A stretch of DNA of 64,000 nucleotides from contig NZ_NHYL01000005.1 in assembly GCF_003288905.1 (NCBI RefSeq), forward strand, positions 54,252 to 118,251, in the 5' to 3' direction. The notes beneath the pieces were generated by a model, which was not told the DNA's origin, made no database searches, and saw only the letters and a list, made by a program, of their open reading frames with translations. Source of the DNA: Helicobacter sp. 11-8110. GTDB taxonomy: Bacteria; Campylobacterota; Campylobacteria; Campylobacterales; Helicobacteraceae. The first letter of the stretch is position 1. Each line of letters begins with the position of its first letter. Positions 36,718-45,582 of the stretch are shown piece by piece. A program made the position numbers and the translations under genes.

Positions 36718-38222
36718 AAAAAATTTTTGAAAGTGATTTGGATTCCCTTTCTTTAGAAGAAGAGGATTTACTTTTTGAAAAGTTGGCAAAAGAGCTTGGC
36801 TTGGAGCTATTTAAGCTTGGTGCCATTAAAAAAGAGGTGGCATTTCTCTTAAGCTTAGATCAAATGAGATATTTTGAAGCCATTATTATAAAAAAAGAAG
36901 AAAAAACTCTGCTAATTGCCTTAAAAAATCCTTTTGAGAAGTCTTATCAAGAAACTTTGAAAATGATTTTTTCTAACTTTTCTATCGCGTTTGGTTTAAT
37001 TAAAAATAGGGATTTTAAAGTGGCAATTTCTTGGCTTGAACGAGAGGAATTATTACAGAAACTTTTAGAGAGGATTCCAAATGAAATTACTAAAGATTCT
37101 AAAGAGGAAAATTCTAGTATTTTGGAGTTTTTAAAGCTTATTTTGCAAGAAGCTGTTTGTAAAGGCGCAAGTGATGTGCATTTTGAGAGAGACTTTGAGA
37201 CTATGAGGATTCGCCTTAGAATTGATGGAGTTTTGGTGGAATATTTGAGCTTGGAATCTTGGCTTTTAAATCCGTTAAGTTCGTGCATTAAGTTACTTTC
37301 TCATCTTAATATCACAGAGACTAGAATCCCACAAGATGGTAGATTTTCTCTAAGCATAGAGCTAAGAAACCAAATCATAAAAGACTTTGATTTTCGTGTT
37401 TCCACACTTCCTTTGATTGAAGGAGAATCCATAGTGCTTCGAATTTTAGATAAGCAAAAAACACTTATGCCTTTAGAGACTTTGGGGTTTTCATCTGATG
37501 AGCTAGAAAAAATCACTAATCTTTTTAATTTACCCTATGGTTTAGTTTTTATTACAGGACCAACAGGAAGTGGAAAAAGCACAACAATGTATGGAATCTT
37601 AAATATCTTAAAAGAGAGGAATCTTAAAATCATCACACTTGAAGATCCAGTGGAGTATCGGCTAAAGCATATTTCTCAAGTGGCAATAGGAGCTAAGATT
37701 AATTTTGCATCGATTTTAAGAAATGTTCTAAGGCAGGATCCTGATGTTATTATTTTGGGTGAAGTGCGAGACAAAGAGACATTGCAAATTGCGATTCAAG
37801 CGGCATTTACAGGACATTTAGTTTTTGCGACACTACACACTAATGATTCGCTAGATACGATTGTGCGCTTATTGGATATGGGATTAGAATCTTATTTTAT
37901 TTCCCAAGCTTTAAGCGGAATCATTGCCCAAAGATTGTTAAGGAAGCTTTGTAGGCATTGTCGAGAATCTCAAGATGGAGTTTTTATTTCAAAAGGTTGT
38001 GAAATGTGTAATTACACGGGCTATAGTGGGCGTGAAGTGGTTGCAGAGATTTTGTGTATGGATAAAGATTTAGAAGATTTTATCGCCCAAAAAATCACCA
38101 AAACAGAAATTTTAGAAAAAATCCTTGCCAATGATGAAAGCTTTACCCTAGAAAAAAGAGCGCTTAATAAAGCCAAAAATGGTATTACAGATCTTAAAGA
38201 AGTGTATAAGGTGATTAAATAA
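36714..38222 (+). CDS. ctsE: GspE/PilB-type secretion ATPase
   Basis: The cytoplasmic hexameric motor of the pilus/secretion machine, 502 residues. Walker A is 'GPTGSGKSTTMYG', the Asp box 'ITLEDPVEYRL', Walker B 'DPDVIILGEVRD' and the His box 'GHLVFATLHTND'. A Cys pair set ('CRHCRES' ... 'CEMCNYTG') forms the zinc site typical of GspE/PilB. The start is TTG at 36714, overlapping the previous stop (TTGA). It is followed by the platform protein ctsF and is homologous to Campylobacter CtsE. Confidence 0.92.
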   Translation: MKKIFESDLDSLSLEEEDLLFEKLAKELGLELFKLGAIKKEVAFLLSLDQMRYFEAIIIKKEEKTLLIALKNPFEKSYQETLKMIFSNFSIAFGLIKNRDFKVAISWLEREELLQKLLERIPNEITKDSKEENSSILEFLKLILQEAVCKGASDVHFERDFETMRIRLRIDGVLVEYLSLESWLLNPLSSCIKLLSHLNITETRIPQDGRFSLSIELRNQIIKDFDFRVSTLPLIEGESIVLRILDKQKTLMPLETLGFSSDELEKITNLFNLPYGLVFITGPTGSGKSTTMYGILNILKERNLKIITLEDPVEYRLKHISQVAIGAKINFASILRNVLRQDPDVIILGEVRDKETLQIAIQAAFTGHLVFATLHTNDSLDTIVRLLDMGLESYFISQALSGIIAQRLLRKLCRHCRESQDGVFISKGCEMCNYTGYSGREVVAEILCMDKDLEDFIAQKITKTEILEKILANDESFTLEKRALNKAKNGITDLKEVYKVIK

Positions 38223-39418
38223 TGCCTTCTTTTGTGGTTAAATACAAAAAGAATGGCAAGATTTATGAGCAAAAATTTAGCACCCCTAATAAAAAAGCAC
38301 TTGAAGAAACCCTGCAAAAGAAGAAAGTTTTAGTTTTGGCGATAGATTATAAAGAGAGTTGGCTGGATTATTTTTTCTTGCAAAAGCCAAAGACAAAAGA
38401 AATTTCTAGCGCATTTCATCAGCTAAAATTTGGGTTAAAGGCTAATTTGCCACTTAAAGAAATATTAGAAAATATCCAAAAATATACTAGAAATAATTAT
38501 CTGAAAATGCAGTTTTTAAAGGTTTCTAATTCGCTTCATCAAGGTAGGGAGTTGGCTGCTTGTTTTAGGGAAGCTGGTTTTTCAGATTTTATTTGCGCGA
38601 TGATTGGGATAGGGCAAAAAAGTGGGAGATTAGCAGAATCAGTAGAGTTTATTTTGCTGGATTTGCAAAATAGACAAAAAAACCATAAGCTTTTAAGAAA
38701 GATTCTGTTTTATCCGCTTTTTGTGGTTTGTGTTATGGTTTTAGTTTTTTTAGGTATCACACTTTTTGTGCTGCCACAATTTGAAAGTTTATTTGCTAGT
38801 CTTGATTCATCTCTGCCTTTGGCTAGTCAAAGCTTACTTTTTATGAGAGTTTTGGTTTTAAATTATGGGGTTTTGATTCTAGGAGTGATGATTTTAGGAT
38901 TATGGCTTTTGAGAAAACTTTATTACATAAACAACAAATTTCAAGCAAAAATATCAAAATGGCTTTTAAAGATACCTTTTTTGGGGAGAGTGTTATATTT
39001 TTATCAAACTTCGCAGTTTTTATTGTGTTTTTATTGGCTCTATAAAAGCAATTTAGAGTTGAAAATAGTTTTGGAGATTGCAACAAAATCATTAAGTAAT
39101 ACTTATCTTAAAGAAAGATTGCAAGAGATTTATCCTAGCCTTATGCGTGGAGCTTTGATTGCAGATAGCTTTGAGGGCAGTGGAGTTTGGGATTTGTTAA
39201 GTGTGCAATTATTGCATAGCGCTAAGGATCAAGCGGGATTTTTAGAAGCTTTGGAGGTAATTTTGGCGCTGCATCAAGAAGAGCTGCAGAATAAAAGTGA
39301 GAGTTTGTTGGCAATGATGGAGCCTTTGATGGTTTTTGTGCTTGGGATTCTTGTGTTGTGGTTAGCGCTTGGTATCTTTTTGCCACTTTGGGAGTTGCCA
39401 ATGCAAATTAAGGGGTAA
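38222..39418 (+). CDS. ctsF: GspF/PilC-type inner-membrane platform protein
   Basis: The 398-residue polytopic protein has two T2SF domains. Each has a cytoplasmic helical bundle ('FHQLKFGLKANLPLKE'; 'QTSQFLLCFYWLYKSN') and membrane helices near 165-190, 215-235 and 370-392. The final 'LALGIFLPLWELP' matches the family end. It supports pseudopilin assembly by CtsE. The ATG overlaps the preceding stop (TAATG). It ends the rightward operon. Confidence 0.92.
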   Translation: MPSFVVKYKKNGKIYEQKFSTPNKKALEETLQKKKVLVLAIDYKESWLDYFFLQKPKTKEISSAFHQLKFGLKANLPLKEILENIQKYTRNNYLKMQFLKVSNSLHQGRELAACFREAGFSDFICAMIGIGQKSGRLAESVEFILLDLQNRQKNHKLLRKILFYPLFVVCVMVLVFLGITLFVLPQFESLFASLDSSLPLASQSLLFMRVLVLNYGVLILGVMILGLWLLRKLYYINNKFQAKISKWLLKIPFLGRVLYFYQTSQFLLCFYWLYKSNLELKIVLEIATKSLSNTYLKERLQEIYPSLMRGALIADSFEGSGVWDLLSVQLLHSAKDQAGFLEALEVILALHQEELQNKSESLLAMMEPLMVFVLGILVLWLALGIFLPLWELPMQIKG

Positions 39419-39457
39419 TTAAATTACTTTTTTAGTGGCTTTTTTGAGTTTTCTTTG

Positions 39458-39463
39458 TATAAT
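39458..39463 (+). promoter_or_regulatory. Extended -10 before the DsbC-like gene
   Basis: TGTATAAT, an extended -10, ends 28 bases before the ATG at 39492. It marks the start of a new transcript after ctsF. Confidence 0.6.
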
Positions 39464-39491
39464 GATTAACAAAAAAACATAAGGAATGTTA

Positions 39492-40220
39492 ATGAAAAAG
39501 ATTATTGCAATTTTGGCTTGTGGTTTGACTTTTGCAAGTGCTGCTTTAGAAGAGAATTTCAAAAAAAGCATTAAAGCTATGGCAGATGTTGAGGTGGAAG
39601 TGGAGTTTAAAAAAGAGCTTGTTAGCTTTCCTTCAATGTATTTTGTAATTGGTAAAACAAAAGGTGGTGATATTTTTCCTGTGATTGTGAGTAAAGAGGG
39701 TGAATATTTTATTGGATTAAGCAATGTTTTAAAGCTTAGCAATGTAGATACTCAAATGATGCAAGAAGCTTTAAATCAAGCACAAAAAGAGAAAGAAGCT
39801 AGAGATTCTAAGGTTTTAAAGGAGCTTTTTAGCAGTTTTAAAGAGAGTGATTTCTTGTATTTACAAGGAGAAGGTAAGAATCTCCCTACTAAGATTGTGG
39901 TCTCAGATCCAGATTGCCCTTATTGTAGAGAGCATTTAAAAAGCATTAATCAAGAGCTAAAGAAAGCTAATATTAAAATGATTTTTGCTCCAATCCACGA
40001 AAAAGAAGCCTTTGTCAAATCTCAACTTATTATGAATGAAGCAGCTAAGTTAAAAAAAGATGACACAAAAGGGAAGGTGGCGCTTTTAAATAAATACTTC
40101 AAAGACATAACCTTGAGTGATAAGGAATTAAAGACAGATTTTTCACGAATCGCTCAAAATACAAAAAAGATTTTTGAAAGTGGAGTGATTAAAGGCGTTC
40201 CTTTTATTTATGAAGAGTAA
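39492..40220 (+). CDS. DsbC/DsbG-like periplasmic disulfide isomerase
   Basis: The exported protein of 242 residues has a signal peptide ('MKKIIAILACGLTFASA', cut near 'ASA|ALEE'), an N-terminal dimerisation-like domain (about 20-110) and a thioredoxin-fold domain with 'DPDCPYCREHL' (CPYC) and cis-Pro 'GVPFIYEE'. The order suggests a DsbC/G-type isomerase or reductase. I chose the second ATG because AAGGA lies 6 bases upstream; the first has no spacing. mlaE starts two bases later. Confidence 0.75.
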   Translation: MKKIIAILACGLTFASAALEENFKKSIKAMADVEVEVEFKKELVSFPSMYFVIGKTKGGDIFPVIVSKEGEYFIGLSNVLKLSNVDTQMMQEALNQAQKEKEARDSKVLKELFSSFKESDFLYLQGEGKNLPTKIVVSDPDCPYCREHLKSINQELKKANIKMIFAPIHEKEAFVKSQLIMNEAAKLKKDDTKGKVALLNKYFKDITLSDKELKTDFSRIAQNTKKIFESGVIKGVPFIYEE

Positions 40221-40221
40221 A

Positions 40222-41337
40222 ATGACACCAACATTAGAAATTACAAAGAGTGATATTTACGTCCTAAAATTAGGCGGTTTTTGGGATTATAAAATCCCAA
40301 AAACATTGCTTTTAAGACTTGATTCTATAAAATTAACAAATGTTAAGATTAAGATTGAATTAGCAGAAAATTTTGATTTAGACTTTTGTGGTGGAGAGAT
40401 TTTGGAGCGTTGGATTCTATCCTTAGAATCAAAAAATATTGTTTTAGAAAATGCTTTGAAAAATCACTCCAAAAGTCAGCAAATTTTTCAAATTCTTGCA
40501 ACTAGAAAAAATCCCCCAAAACAAGATGTGGTGAAAGATTTTATCAAGCTACATTGGGATAGTTTGCAAATATTAAAGGGTTTTTTTAAAGATTCCATTA
40601 GAGTGATTGGATTTTTTGGAGAGATTCTTTATGCTTGGTTTGCAAGCTTTTTAAAGCCCAAAAATATTCGCTTAAAAGCAACTTTGTATTGCATTCAAGA
40701 ATCATTAATAAAAGCGATTGGAATCGTAGCGTTGGCTTGTTTTTTAATTGGGGTTGTGATTGCCTATCAAGGTTCGATTCAGCTAAAGCAGTTTGGCGCA
40801 AGTCTTTTAATTGTTGAAATGAGCTCTATGCTAACTTTGCGAGAAATGGCACCCATTATTACAGCAATTATTATTGCAGGGCGGAGTGCATCAGCTTTTA
40901 GCGCAGAGATTGGAATGATGAAAGCAACTCAAGAAATCGATGCAATGCGCGTTATGGGATTTGATCCAATTACCTTTTTAGTTTTGCCTCGTATGTTGGC
41001 GCTTTGTTTAGTTTTGCCTTTGGTGGTTTTTATTGCTGATTTATTTGGGCTTTTGGGGGCTATGTTGGTGTGTCAATTGCAGCTTGGAATTGGCACTGAG
41101 CAGTTTGTGGAGCGATTTTTGCAAATGGTGGATATGCGGCATTTTTGGGTGGGGATTGCTAAAGCGCCATTTTTTGGTTTAATTATTTCTTTTATTGGTT
41201 GTTTTCACGGATTTATTGTGGCTAAGGATACGCGTAGCATTGGAGTGCATACGACTAAAAGTGTTGTAGAATCGATCTTTTTAGTGATTGCCTTTGATGC
41301 GATTTGTTCGGTGATTTTTACAGAGATGGGCTGGTAA
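40222..41337 (+). CDS. mlaE: MlaE-family permease with N-terminal STAS domain
   Basis: Permease of an ABC transporter that moves phospholipids between the membranes. About the first 110 residues form a STAS-like domain ('LEITKSDIYVLKLGGFWDY', 'DLDFCGGEILERWILSL'), normally the separate MlaB, fused here to the membrane part. The membrane part has the MlaE motifs 'GVVIAYQGSIQLKQFGA', 'REMAPIITAIIIAGRSAS' and 'EIDAMRVMGFDPI'. The ATG at 40222 is preferred because it follows GAAGAG; 40210 would lack a ribosome site. mlaF follows directly. Confidence 0.9.
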   Translation: MTPTLEITKSDIYVLKLGGFWDYKIPKTLLLRLDSIKLTNVKIKIELAENFDLDFCGGEILERWILSLESKNIVLENALKNHSKSQQIFQILATRKNPPKQDVVKDFIKLHWDSLQILKGFFKDSIRVIGFFGEILYAWFASFLKPKNIRLKATLYCIQESLIKAIGIVALACFLIGVVIAYQGSIQLKQFGASLLIVEMSSMLTLREMAPIITAIIIAGRSASAFSAEIGMMKATQEIDAMRVMGFDPITFLVLPRMLALCLVLPLVVFIADLFGLLGAMLVCQLQLGIGTEQFVERFLQMVDMRHFWVGIAKAPFFGLIISFIGCFHGFIVAKDTRSIGVHTTKSVVESIFLVIAFDAICSVIFTEMGW

Positions 41338-42084
41338 ATGGGGGGTTTGCAAAAAGAAAGCTTAATAGAAGTTAAAAACCTCTACACAGGCTATGGCAAA
41401 AACATTATCCACGATGGCGTGAGCTTTGAGGTGTATTCTCGTGATATTTTCGCACTTTTGGGGGGTAGCGGAAGTGGGAAAAGCACTCTTTTAAATACGA
41501 TGATTTTTCTTAAAAAGCCCATTGGTGGGGAAGTTAGGATTTTGGGTAAAGAAATTTGGGGATTGGATGCTAAAGAAACTTTGGCAATGAAATTAAACTT
41601 TGGAGTGTTGTTTCAATTTGGGGCGTTATTTAGCTCTCTTAATGTGCTTGATAATCTTACCTTGCCTTTGTGCGAATACACAAAATTTGACAAACAAGAC
41701 AGAGAGAATTTGGCATATTTTTGGCTAACAAGAGTGGGGTTAAATCCTGAAGTTGCTAAGCTTTATCCCAGTGAATTAAGTGGAGGAATGGTGAAGCGCG
41801 TTGGTTTGGCTAGAGCCCTAAGTCTTAGCCCAAAGATTCTTTTTTTAGATGAACCAACAAGTGGGCTAGATCCTAGGAGTGCAAGACATTTTGATGCACT
41901 CATTAAAGAACTTAGAGATTTGCTTGGGATTAGCATTGTGATGGTAACGCACGATATGGAAAGTGTGAAGGGAGTTGTGGATAGAATGGTAGTCTTAAAG
42001 GACAAAAAAGTCTTTTTTCAAGGTAGCCTAGAAGAGCTAAGAGCGCAAACAGATTCATTAGATTTATTTTTGCATCAAATATAA
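41338..42084 (+). CDS. mlaF: MlaF-family ABC ATPase
   Basis: The ATP-binding subunit of the Mla system, 248 residues. Walker A is 'GGSGSGKSTLLNT' (about 42-54), signature 'LSGGMVKRVGLARAL' and Walker B 'KILFLDEPTSGLDP', with 'THDMESV' for the H-loop. The ATG follows the mlaE stop without spacer (TAAATG) and begins with six Gs, a possible slippage site though short. Confidence 0.95.
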   Translation: MGGLQKESLIEVKNLYTGYGKNIIHDGVSFEVYSRDIFALLGGSGSGKSTLLNTMIFLKKPIGGEVRILGKEIWGLDAKETLAMKLNFGVLFQFGALFSSLNVLDNLTLPLCEYTKFDKQDRENLAYFWLTRVGLNPEVAKLYPSELSGGMVKRVGLARALSLSPKILFLDEPTSGLDPRSARHFDALIKELRDLLGISIVMVTHDMESVKGVVDRMVVLKDKKVFFQGSLEELRAQTDSLDLFLHQI

Positions 42085-42093
42085 GGAAAGAGA

Positions 42094-42891
42094 ATGGAAA
42101 CACGATTAAATTATGTATTGCTTGGAGTATTTTTTATCGCGGTTCTGTTGGCTTTAGCCGGATTTATTTTTTGGATGGGCAAATATGATAGGAATTTAAG
42201 CCAATATAATGAGTATTATATTTATAACAAAGAGCTTCCTAATGGTATTAGAGTAGAAACCCCTGTGAAATATTTGGGTTTGCCTGTTGGGTTTGTTAGG
42301 CATTATCAATTAAGTGGAAATGAAGTGGAAATTGTGGTGTGGGTTCAAAAAGAGATTGTATTAAATGAAGGTAGCAAAGTAGCAGTGCAATCACAAGGCT
42401 TAACAGGTGGTAATTTTTTAACTCTAATTCAAGGAAAGGGTGAGCCTTTTAAACAATCGCAAAAGGCAATTTTGGGGTTTAAAGAAAATTGGATTGAACA
42501 GGTGAGTTCTAAGGCTGAAAATGTAATGGCGCAATTAGAAACTAGTTTGGAGCGATTTAATCGATTGCTTAATGATAAGAATCTTGGAAATATTGAAGCA
42601 GGTTTGCAAAACTTTGCTGATGTTTCTGATGAACTTTACTGGGTGTTAAAAGATGCTAAGGCAGAGATTAAACACATTGGAGAAATAAGGGCGCGATTAA
42701 ATGAGGGTTTAAAGCGTGGAGATTATAATTTAAGATTAATTCTAACACCTTTGTTGTTTGATTTGGAGCAGAATTCCAAGGCTTTGCAAAAAGTCTTGCA
42801 GGGGGGCAGTGATACTTTGGAAGATTTTAGAGATTCGCCAAGGAGTTTTTTGTTTGATGTAACTAAACAGAAACTTGGACCTCGTGAGTAA
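42094..42891 (+). CDS. mlaD: MlaD/MCE-family lipid transport protein
   Basis: The 265-residue protein has one N-terminal membrane helix (about 7-26), the MCE domain 'LPNGIRVETPVKYLGLPVG' (about 48-130, with 'QSQGLTGGNFLTL') and a helical C-terminus. MCE hexamers form the periplasmic lipid tunnel on MlaFE. It starts 9 bases after mlaF with AAGGAAAG as ribosome site. Length is normal for a Campylobacterota MlaD. Confidence 0.92.
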   Translation: METRLNYVLLGVFFIAVLLALAGFIFWMGKYDRNLSQYNEYYIYNKELPNGIRVETPVKYLGLPVGFVRHYQLSGNEVEIVVWVQKEIVLNEGSKVAVQSQGLTGGNFLTLIQGKGEPFKQSQKAILGFKENWIEQVSSKAENVMAQLETSLERFNRLLNDKNLGNIEAGLQNFADVSDELYWVLKDAKAEIKHIGEIRARLNEGLKRGDYNLRLILTPLLFDLEQNSKALQKVLQGGSDTLEDFRDSPRSFLFDVTKQKLGPRE

Positions 42892-42900
42892 AGGAATGCA

Positions 42901-43452
42901 ATGAAAATGAAAATAAAAAATATCATTTTGGGAATGATTTTGGTGGGGATTTTGAGTGGTTGTGTGGGCAAGGAGGTTTTGCCTGTGAGTTATTATCAAT
43001 TAGAAATTCCTTATAAAAAGACAGAGTGCAAGAGTGTTCAGACTTATAATTGGTTAGGTGTTGAGGTTGCAGAGAAAATCAATACTAAAAAAATTGCTTA
43101 CAAAGAGGCTTCTAATGAAGTCGCCTATTTTGCAAAGAATCAATGGATAGAATCTCTACCCAATATGCTTGATTCTTTGATGTTAAAGGCAGCTTATCAA
43201 AGTTGTATTGATTTAGTAGAAAGTAGAAATCCCTTAAGAGATTCTCTAAAGCTGTATGTGTTAGATTTTTCTTATGATGAGAGTTCTAATCGTGTATTTT
43301 TTGAAGCAAAACTCCAAAAGAGCGCAAAAGATTCAAAGACTTTGTGGATTTATCGCGATGAAGTAGTGCCAGAGGGCGATTTTAAAGAGATTATCAAAAC
43401 AATGAATGCGGTGATTTTAGATGGATATTTTGAAGCTTTTTCCCAAATATAG
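42901..43452 (+). CDS. ABC-type transport auxiliary lipoprotein (PqiC/MlaA-partner-like)
   Basis: The 183-residue lipoprotein has the lipobox 'LVGILSGC' (Cys21) and a mature beta/alpha domain with 'LPVSYYQLEIPYKK', matching the ABC-transport auxiliary (PqiC) family that accompanies MCE systems at the outer membrane. It follows mlaD by 9 bases in the same operon. A classical MlaC is absent, so it may take that carrier role; this is inference. Confidence 0.75.
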   Translation: MKMKIKNIILGMILVGILSGCVGKEVLPVSYYQLEIPYKKTECKSVQTYNWLGVEVAEKINTKKIAYKEASNEVAYFAKNQWIESLPNMLDSLMLKAAYQSCIDLVESRNPLRDSLKLYVLDFSYDESSNRVFFEAKLQKSAKDSKTLWIYRDEVVPEGDFKEIIKTMNAVILDGYFEAFSQI

Positions 43453-43464
43453 GGTGAAATTTAT

Positions 43465-43800
43465 ATGGAATATGTAATTTTTTTAGAAGATTGGATTTTG
43501 GAGGTTGTGATTGGGATTTTGCCCTTTGAGAGAGAAAAGAAGCAAAAAATTAAGCTAGAAGGGGAGTTTTGCTATTTTAAGAATCAAGGGGAGACTTTTT
43601 TGGATTATCGTGAGTTAAGGAAGTTTTTTAAAGAAGCTTTTTTGAATGAATTTGGGCTATTAGAAGAAGCTTTAGAGTATTTTTCTAAAGAGATTCCAAA
43701 ACGATTTTCACAGATTCAAAGCTATAAAATCACCATCACTAAATTAGAGATTTTTGAAGATTGTAAGGTGGCGATGCAAATTAGTCATAAAATTTGCTAG
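43465..43800 (+). CDS. folB: Dihydroneopterin aldolase-family protein
   Basis: FolB makes 6-hydroxymethyl-dihydropterin for folate. The 111-residue protein has 'IFLEDWILEVVIGILPFER' at the start (pterin-binding Glu in 'VIGILPFER') and 'KITITKLEIFED' later, with a 'YREL' loop. It is about the normal length. The conserved Lys near the C-terminus of typical enzymes is in 'ITKLEIFEDCKVA'. Follows the Mla genes and ends just before the bcp promoter. Confidence 0.75.
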   Translation: MEYVIFLEDWILEVVIGILPFEREKKQKIKLEGEFCYFKNQGETFLDYRELRKFFKEAFLNEFGLLEEALEYFSKEIPKRFSQIQSYKITITKLEIFEDCKVAMQISHKIC

Positions 43801-43803
43801 AAT
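43798..43803 (+). promoter_or_regulatory. Extended -10 of bcp, overlapping the folB stop
   Basis: TTTGCTAGAATC contains TGC plus TAGAAT, a good extended -10 about 23 bases before the bcp ATG, overlapping the folB stop codon. Confidence 0.5.
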
Positions 43804-43825
43804 CATAAAAAAATAAAGGAATAGC

Positions 43826-44305
43826 ATGGAATTATCAATTAATGCTCAAGCACCTAATTTTAGTCTGCCCAATCAAGATGATACTGAAATTTCTTTGCAG
43901 GATTTTAGTGGAAGTTGGGTAGTTTTGTATTTTTATCCTAAGGATAAGACACCAGGTTGCACCAAAGAAGCTTGTGATTTTCGTGATAACTTATTAGAAT
44001 TAAATGGTTTAAGTGCGGTTGTTTTAGGAGTTAGTCCTGATAGTGTCAAATCTCATCAAAGTTTTATAGAAAAAGAAAAATTGAATTTTACATTACTAAG
44101 TGATTCTAATAAGAATGTATTAAAAGCCTATGGTGCTTGGGGTCTAAAAAAGCTTTATGGTAAAGAATATGAAGGTGTCATACGATCAACTTTTATTATT
44201 AATCCGCAAGGAAAAATTGCATTTATGTGGAAAAATGTCAAGGTAAAAGGGCATATTGAAGCAATCAAAGAGAAATTAAAAGAATTGCAAAACTTACCAA
44301 GTTAG
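43826..44305 (+). CDS. bcp: Thioredoxin-dependent peroxiredoxin Bcp
   Basis: Bcp reduces peroxides and lipid hydroperoxides. The 159-residue protein has the peroxidatic Cys in 'PKDKTPGCTKEACDFRD' (about Cys 46) and a second Cys five residues on (atypical 2-Cys type). 'SVKSHQSFIEKEKLNF' and 'RSTFIINPQGKI' are family features. Ribosome site AAAGGA. The 3' end overlaps the convergent small gene by 12 bases. Confidence 0.95.
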   Translation: MELSINAQAPNFSLPNQDDTEISLQDFSGSWVVLYFYPKDKTPGCTKEACDFRDNLLELNGLSAVVLGVSPDSVKSHQSFIEKEKLNFTLLSDSNKNVLKAYGAWGLKKLYGKEYEGVIRSTFIINPQGKIAFMWKNVKVKGHIEAIKEKLKELQNLPS

Positions 44306-44533
44306 CACTTCTTTTTTGATTTTATTGAGACTATCAATAGCTTCTTTGAGCTTAGAAACTTCTTCGTCAATTTGTTGGAGATTCCACATATCAAGCGAGG
44401 GTGGCATATCTTGAGAGCCACGCTTTATCATCACATAATCTACAAAAGAAATCTTAGCTAATCTTAGGAGAAATTCTATTTCAGCTTGCGCTTCCTCGAT
44501 TTTTTTTAGCAGAGAATCAATTCGTTCAAACAT
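44294..44533 (-). CDS. Small coiled-coil protein of unknown function
   Basis: A 79-residue mostly helical protein with two coiled-coil halves ('IDSLLKKIEEAQAEIEFLL' and 'VSKLKEAIDSLNKIKKEVL') around a short polar centre with 'RGSQDMPPSLDMWNL'. AAGGCAAC precedes the ATG. It overlaps the convergent bcp gene by 12 bases. I do not recognise a family; no membrane segment or enzyme motif. Confidence 0.6.
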   Translation of the reverse strand: MFERIDSLLKKIEEAQAEIEFLLRLAKISFVDYVMIKRGSQDMPPSLDMWNLQQIDEEVSKLKEAIDSLNKIKKEVLTW

Positions 44534-44592
44534 TGTTGCCTTTCTTCTTTGGTTGATAATTGTATTTTAGCATTTTTTGGTTTATAGAAATT

Positions 44593-45582
44593 TTAGAATA
44601 AGGTAAAATCAATCAATCCCTTTTTTGCTAAAAAGAAGCGAAATTTCTTTGGGATTTTGTTTTTGCGGAAAGTTTCTTTTTGGGATTTGGTTAGCTTATA
44701 GTGTGTGTAGGGAAAAATACAGATTTGATTTTGGGATTTTTCTAGAGCGATTTTGCCACCTAAAACGATAGAAAATTCTTGCTTGGTTAAGTGGGTTTGG
44801 CATTGCTGTTTTTGGGTTTTACTTAAGCAGTAACCTAGTTTTTTGGAGGCTTTGTCAATATAATAGAGACTAAGAGCGCTGTGTTTAAAAACAAAAAATC
44901 CCCCTAAATCTTCTAAATTTATCTTGGAATGCTCTTTTGCTAGGAGTTCTAGGCTAAATTGAATCCCAGTTTGGAAATTTTGAATGAGAGGATTGGCAAA
45001 ATATTTTCTAAAATAATTTCGCTTATAAGTGGTATCTGCATTGCTAGAATCTTCAAAATAAAAGATTTTATGGGTTTGCAAATACATTTGAAGCGTGATT
45101 CTTGGTAGAAAAATCATAGGGCGGAGAATGTAGCAGGTTTTTTGATTTTGTTTCCAAAAGAGGCTTTTGGGGGGTATTTGCATATTTTCTATACTAGTTC
45201 CTTTGCAAAATTGCATTAAAAACCATTCTAAATTATCATTGAGTTGGTGGGCTAAAATAAGATTTTGATAGGAATTTTGAGAGACTAAAGAGGTAAAAAA
45301 ATCATAACGAATCGCCCTTGCATTTGCTTCAAAGTTTTTGTTAATTTTGGGAGCTTTAAGCGTGTAGCATTGTTTGTTATCCCAAAAGCAGAGTGTTTTT
45401 GCCCTTGAGATTTCTAGGTGTGATTGCTGTCTTATTCCATAATCCACTATTGCCACATCAAAGGTAATTCCATAGCTTTTTAGCAAAAAATAAAGCGCTG
45501 TTGAATCTAATCCTCCCGAAAAAGCAAGGAGATTCTTTGCATCTTTTAATTCTTCTAAAAATTCTAATTTAGGCTTTTCCAA
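44593..45582 (-). CDS. tilS: tRNA(Ile)-lysidine synthase TilS
   Basis: TilS attaches lysine to C34 of the CAU tRNA-Ile, making it read AUA. The 329-residue protein has the PP-loop 'AFSGGLDSTAL' (residues 19-29), 'LAHQLNDNLEWFLMQFCKG' and 'RNYFRKYF'. The C-terminal part is short versus E. coli (430) but usual here. Start is TTG at 45582, overlapping the rimO stop; no ATG fits before the PP-loop. No clear ribosome site, so translation is probably coupled. Confidence 0.93.
   Translation of the reverse strand: MEKPKLEFLEELKDAKNLLAFSGGLDSTALYFLLKSYGITFDVAIVDYGIRQQSHLEISRAKTLCFWDNKQCYTLKAPKINKNFEANARAIRYDFFTSLVSQNSYQNLILAHQLNDNLEWFLMQFCKGTSIENMQIPPKSLFWKQNQKTCYILRPMIFLPRITLQMYLQTHKIFYFEDSSNADTTYKRNYFRKYFANPLIQNFQTGIQFSLELLAKEHSKINLEDLGGFFVFKHSALSLYYIDKASKKLGYCLSKTQKQQCQTHLTKQEFSIVLGGKIALEKSQNQICIFPYTHYKLTKSQKETFRKNKIPKKFRFFLAKKGLIDFTLF

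Noticed and set aside
41340..41345. Run of six G at the mlaF start as a phase-variation tract
   Set aside because: Too short; known switches need about eight or more G, and no longer tract was seen in the window.
40222..43452. Mce-type system as virulence factor
   Set aside because: The gene set fits ordinary outer-membrane lipid maintenance (Mla).
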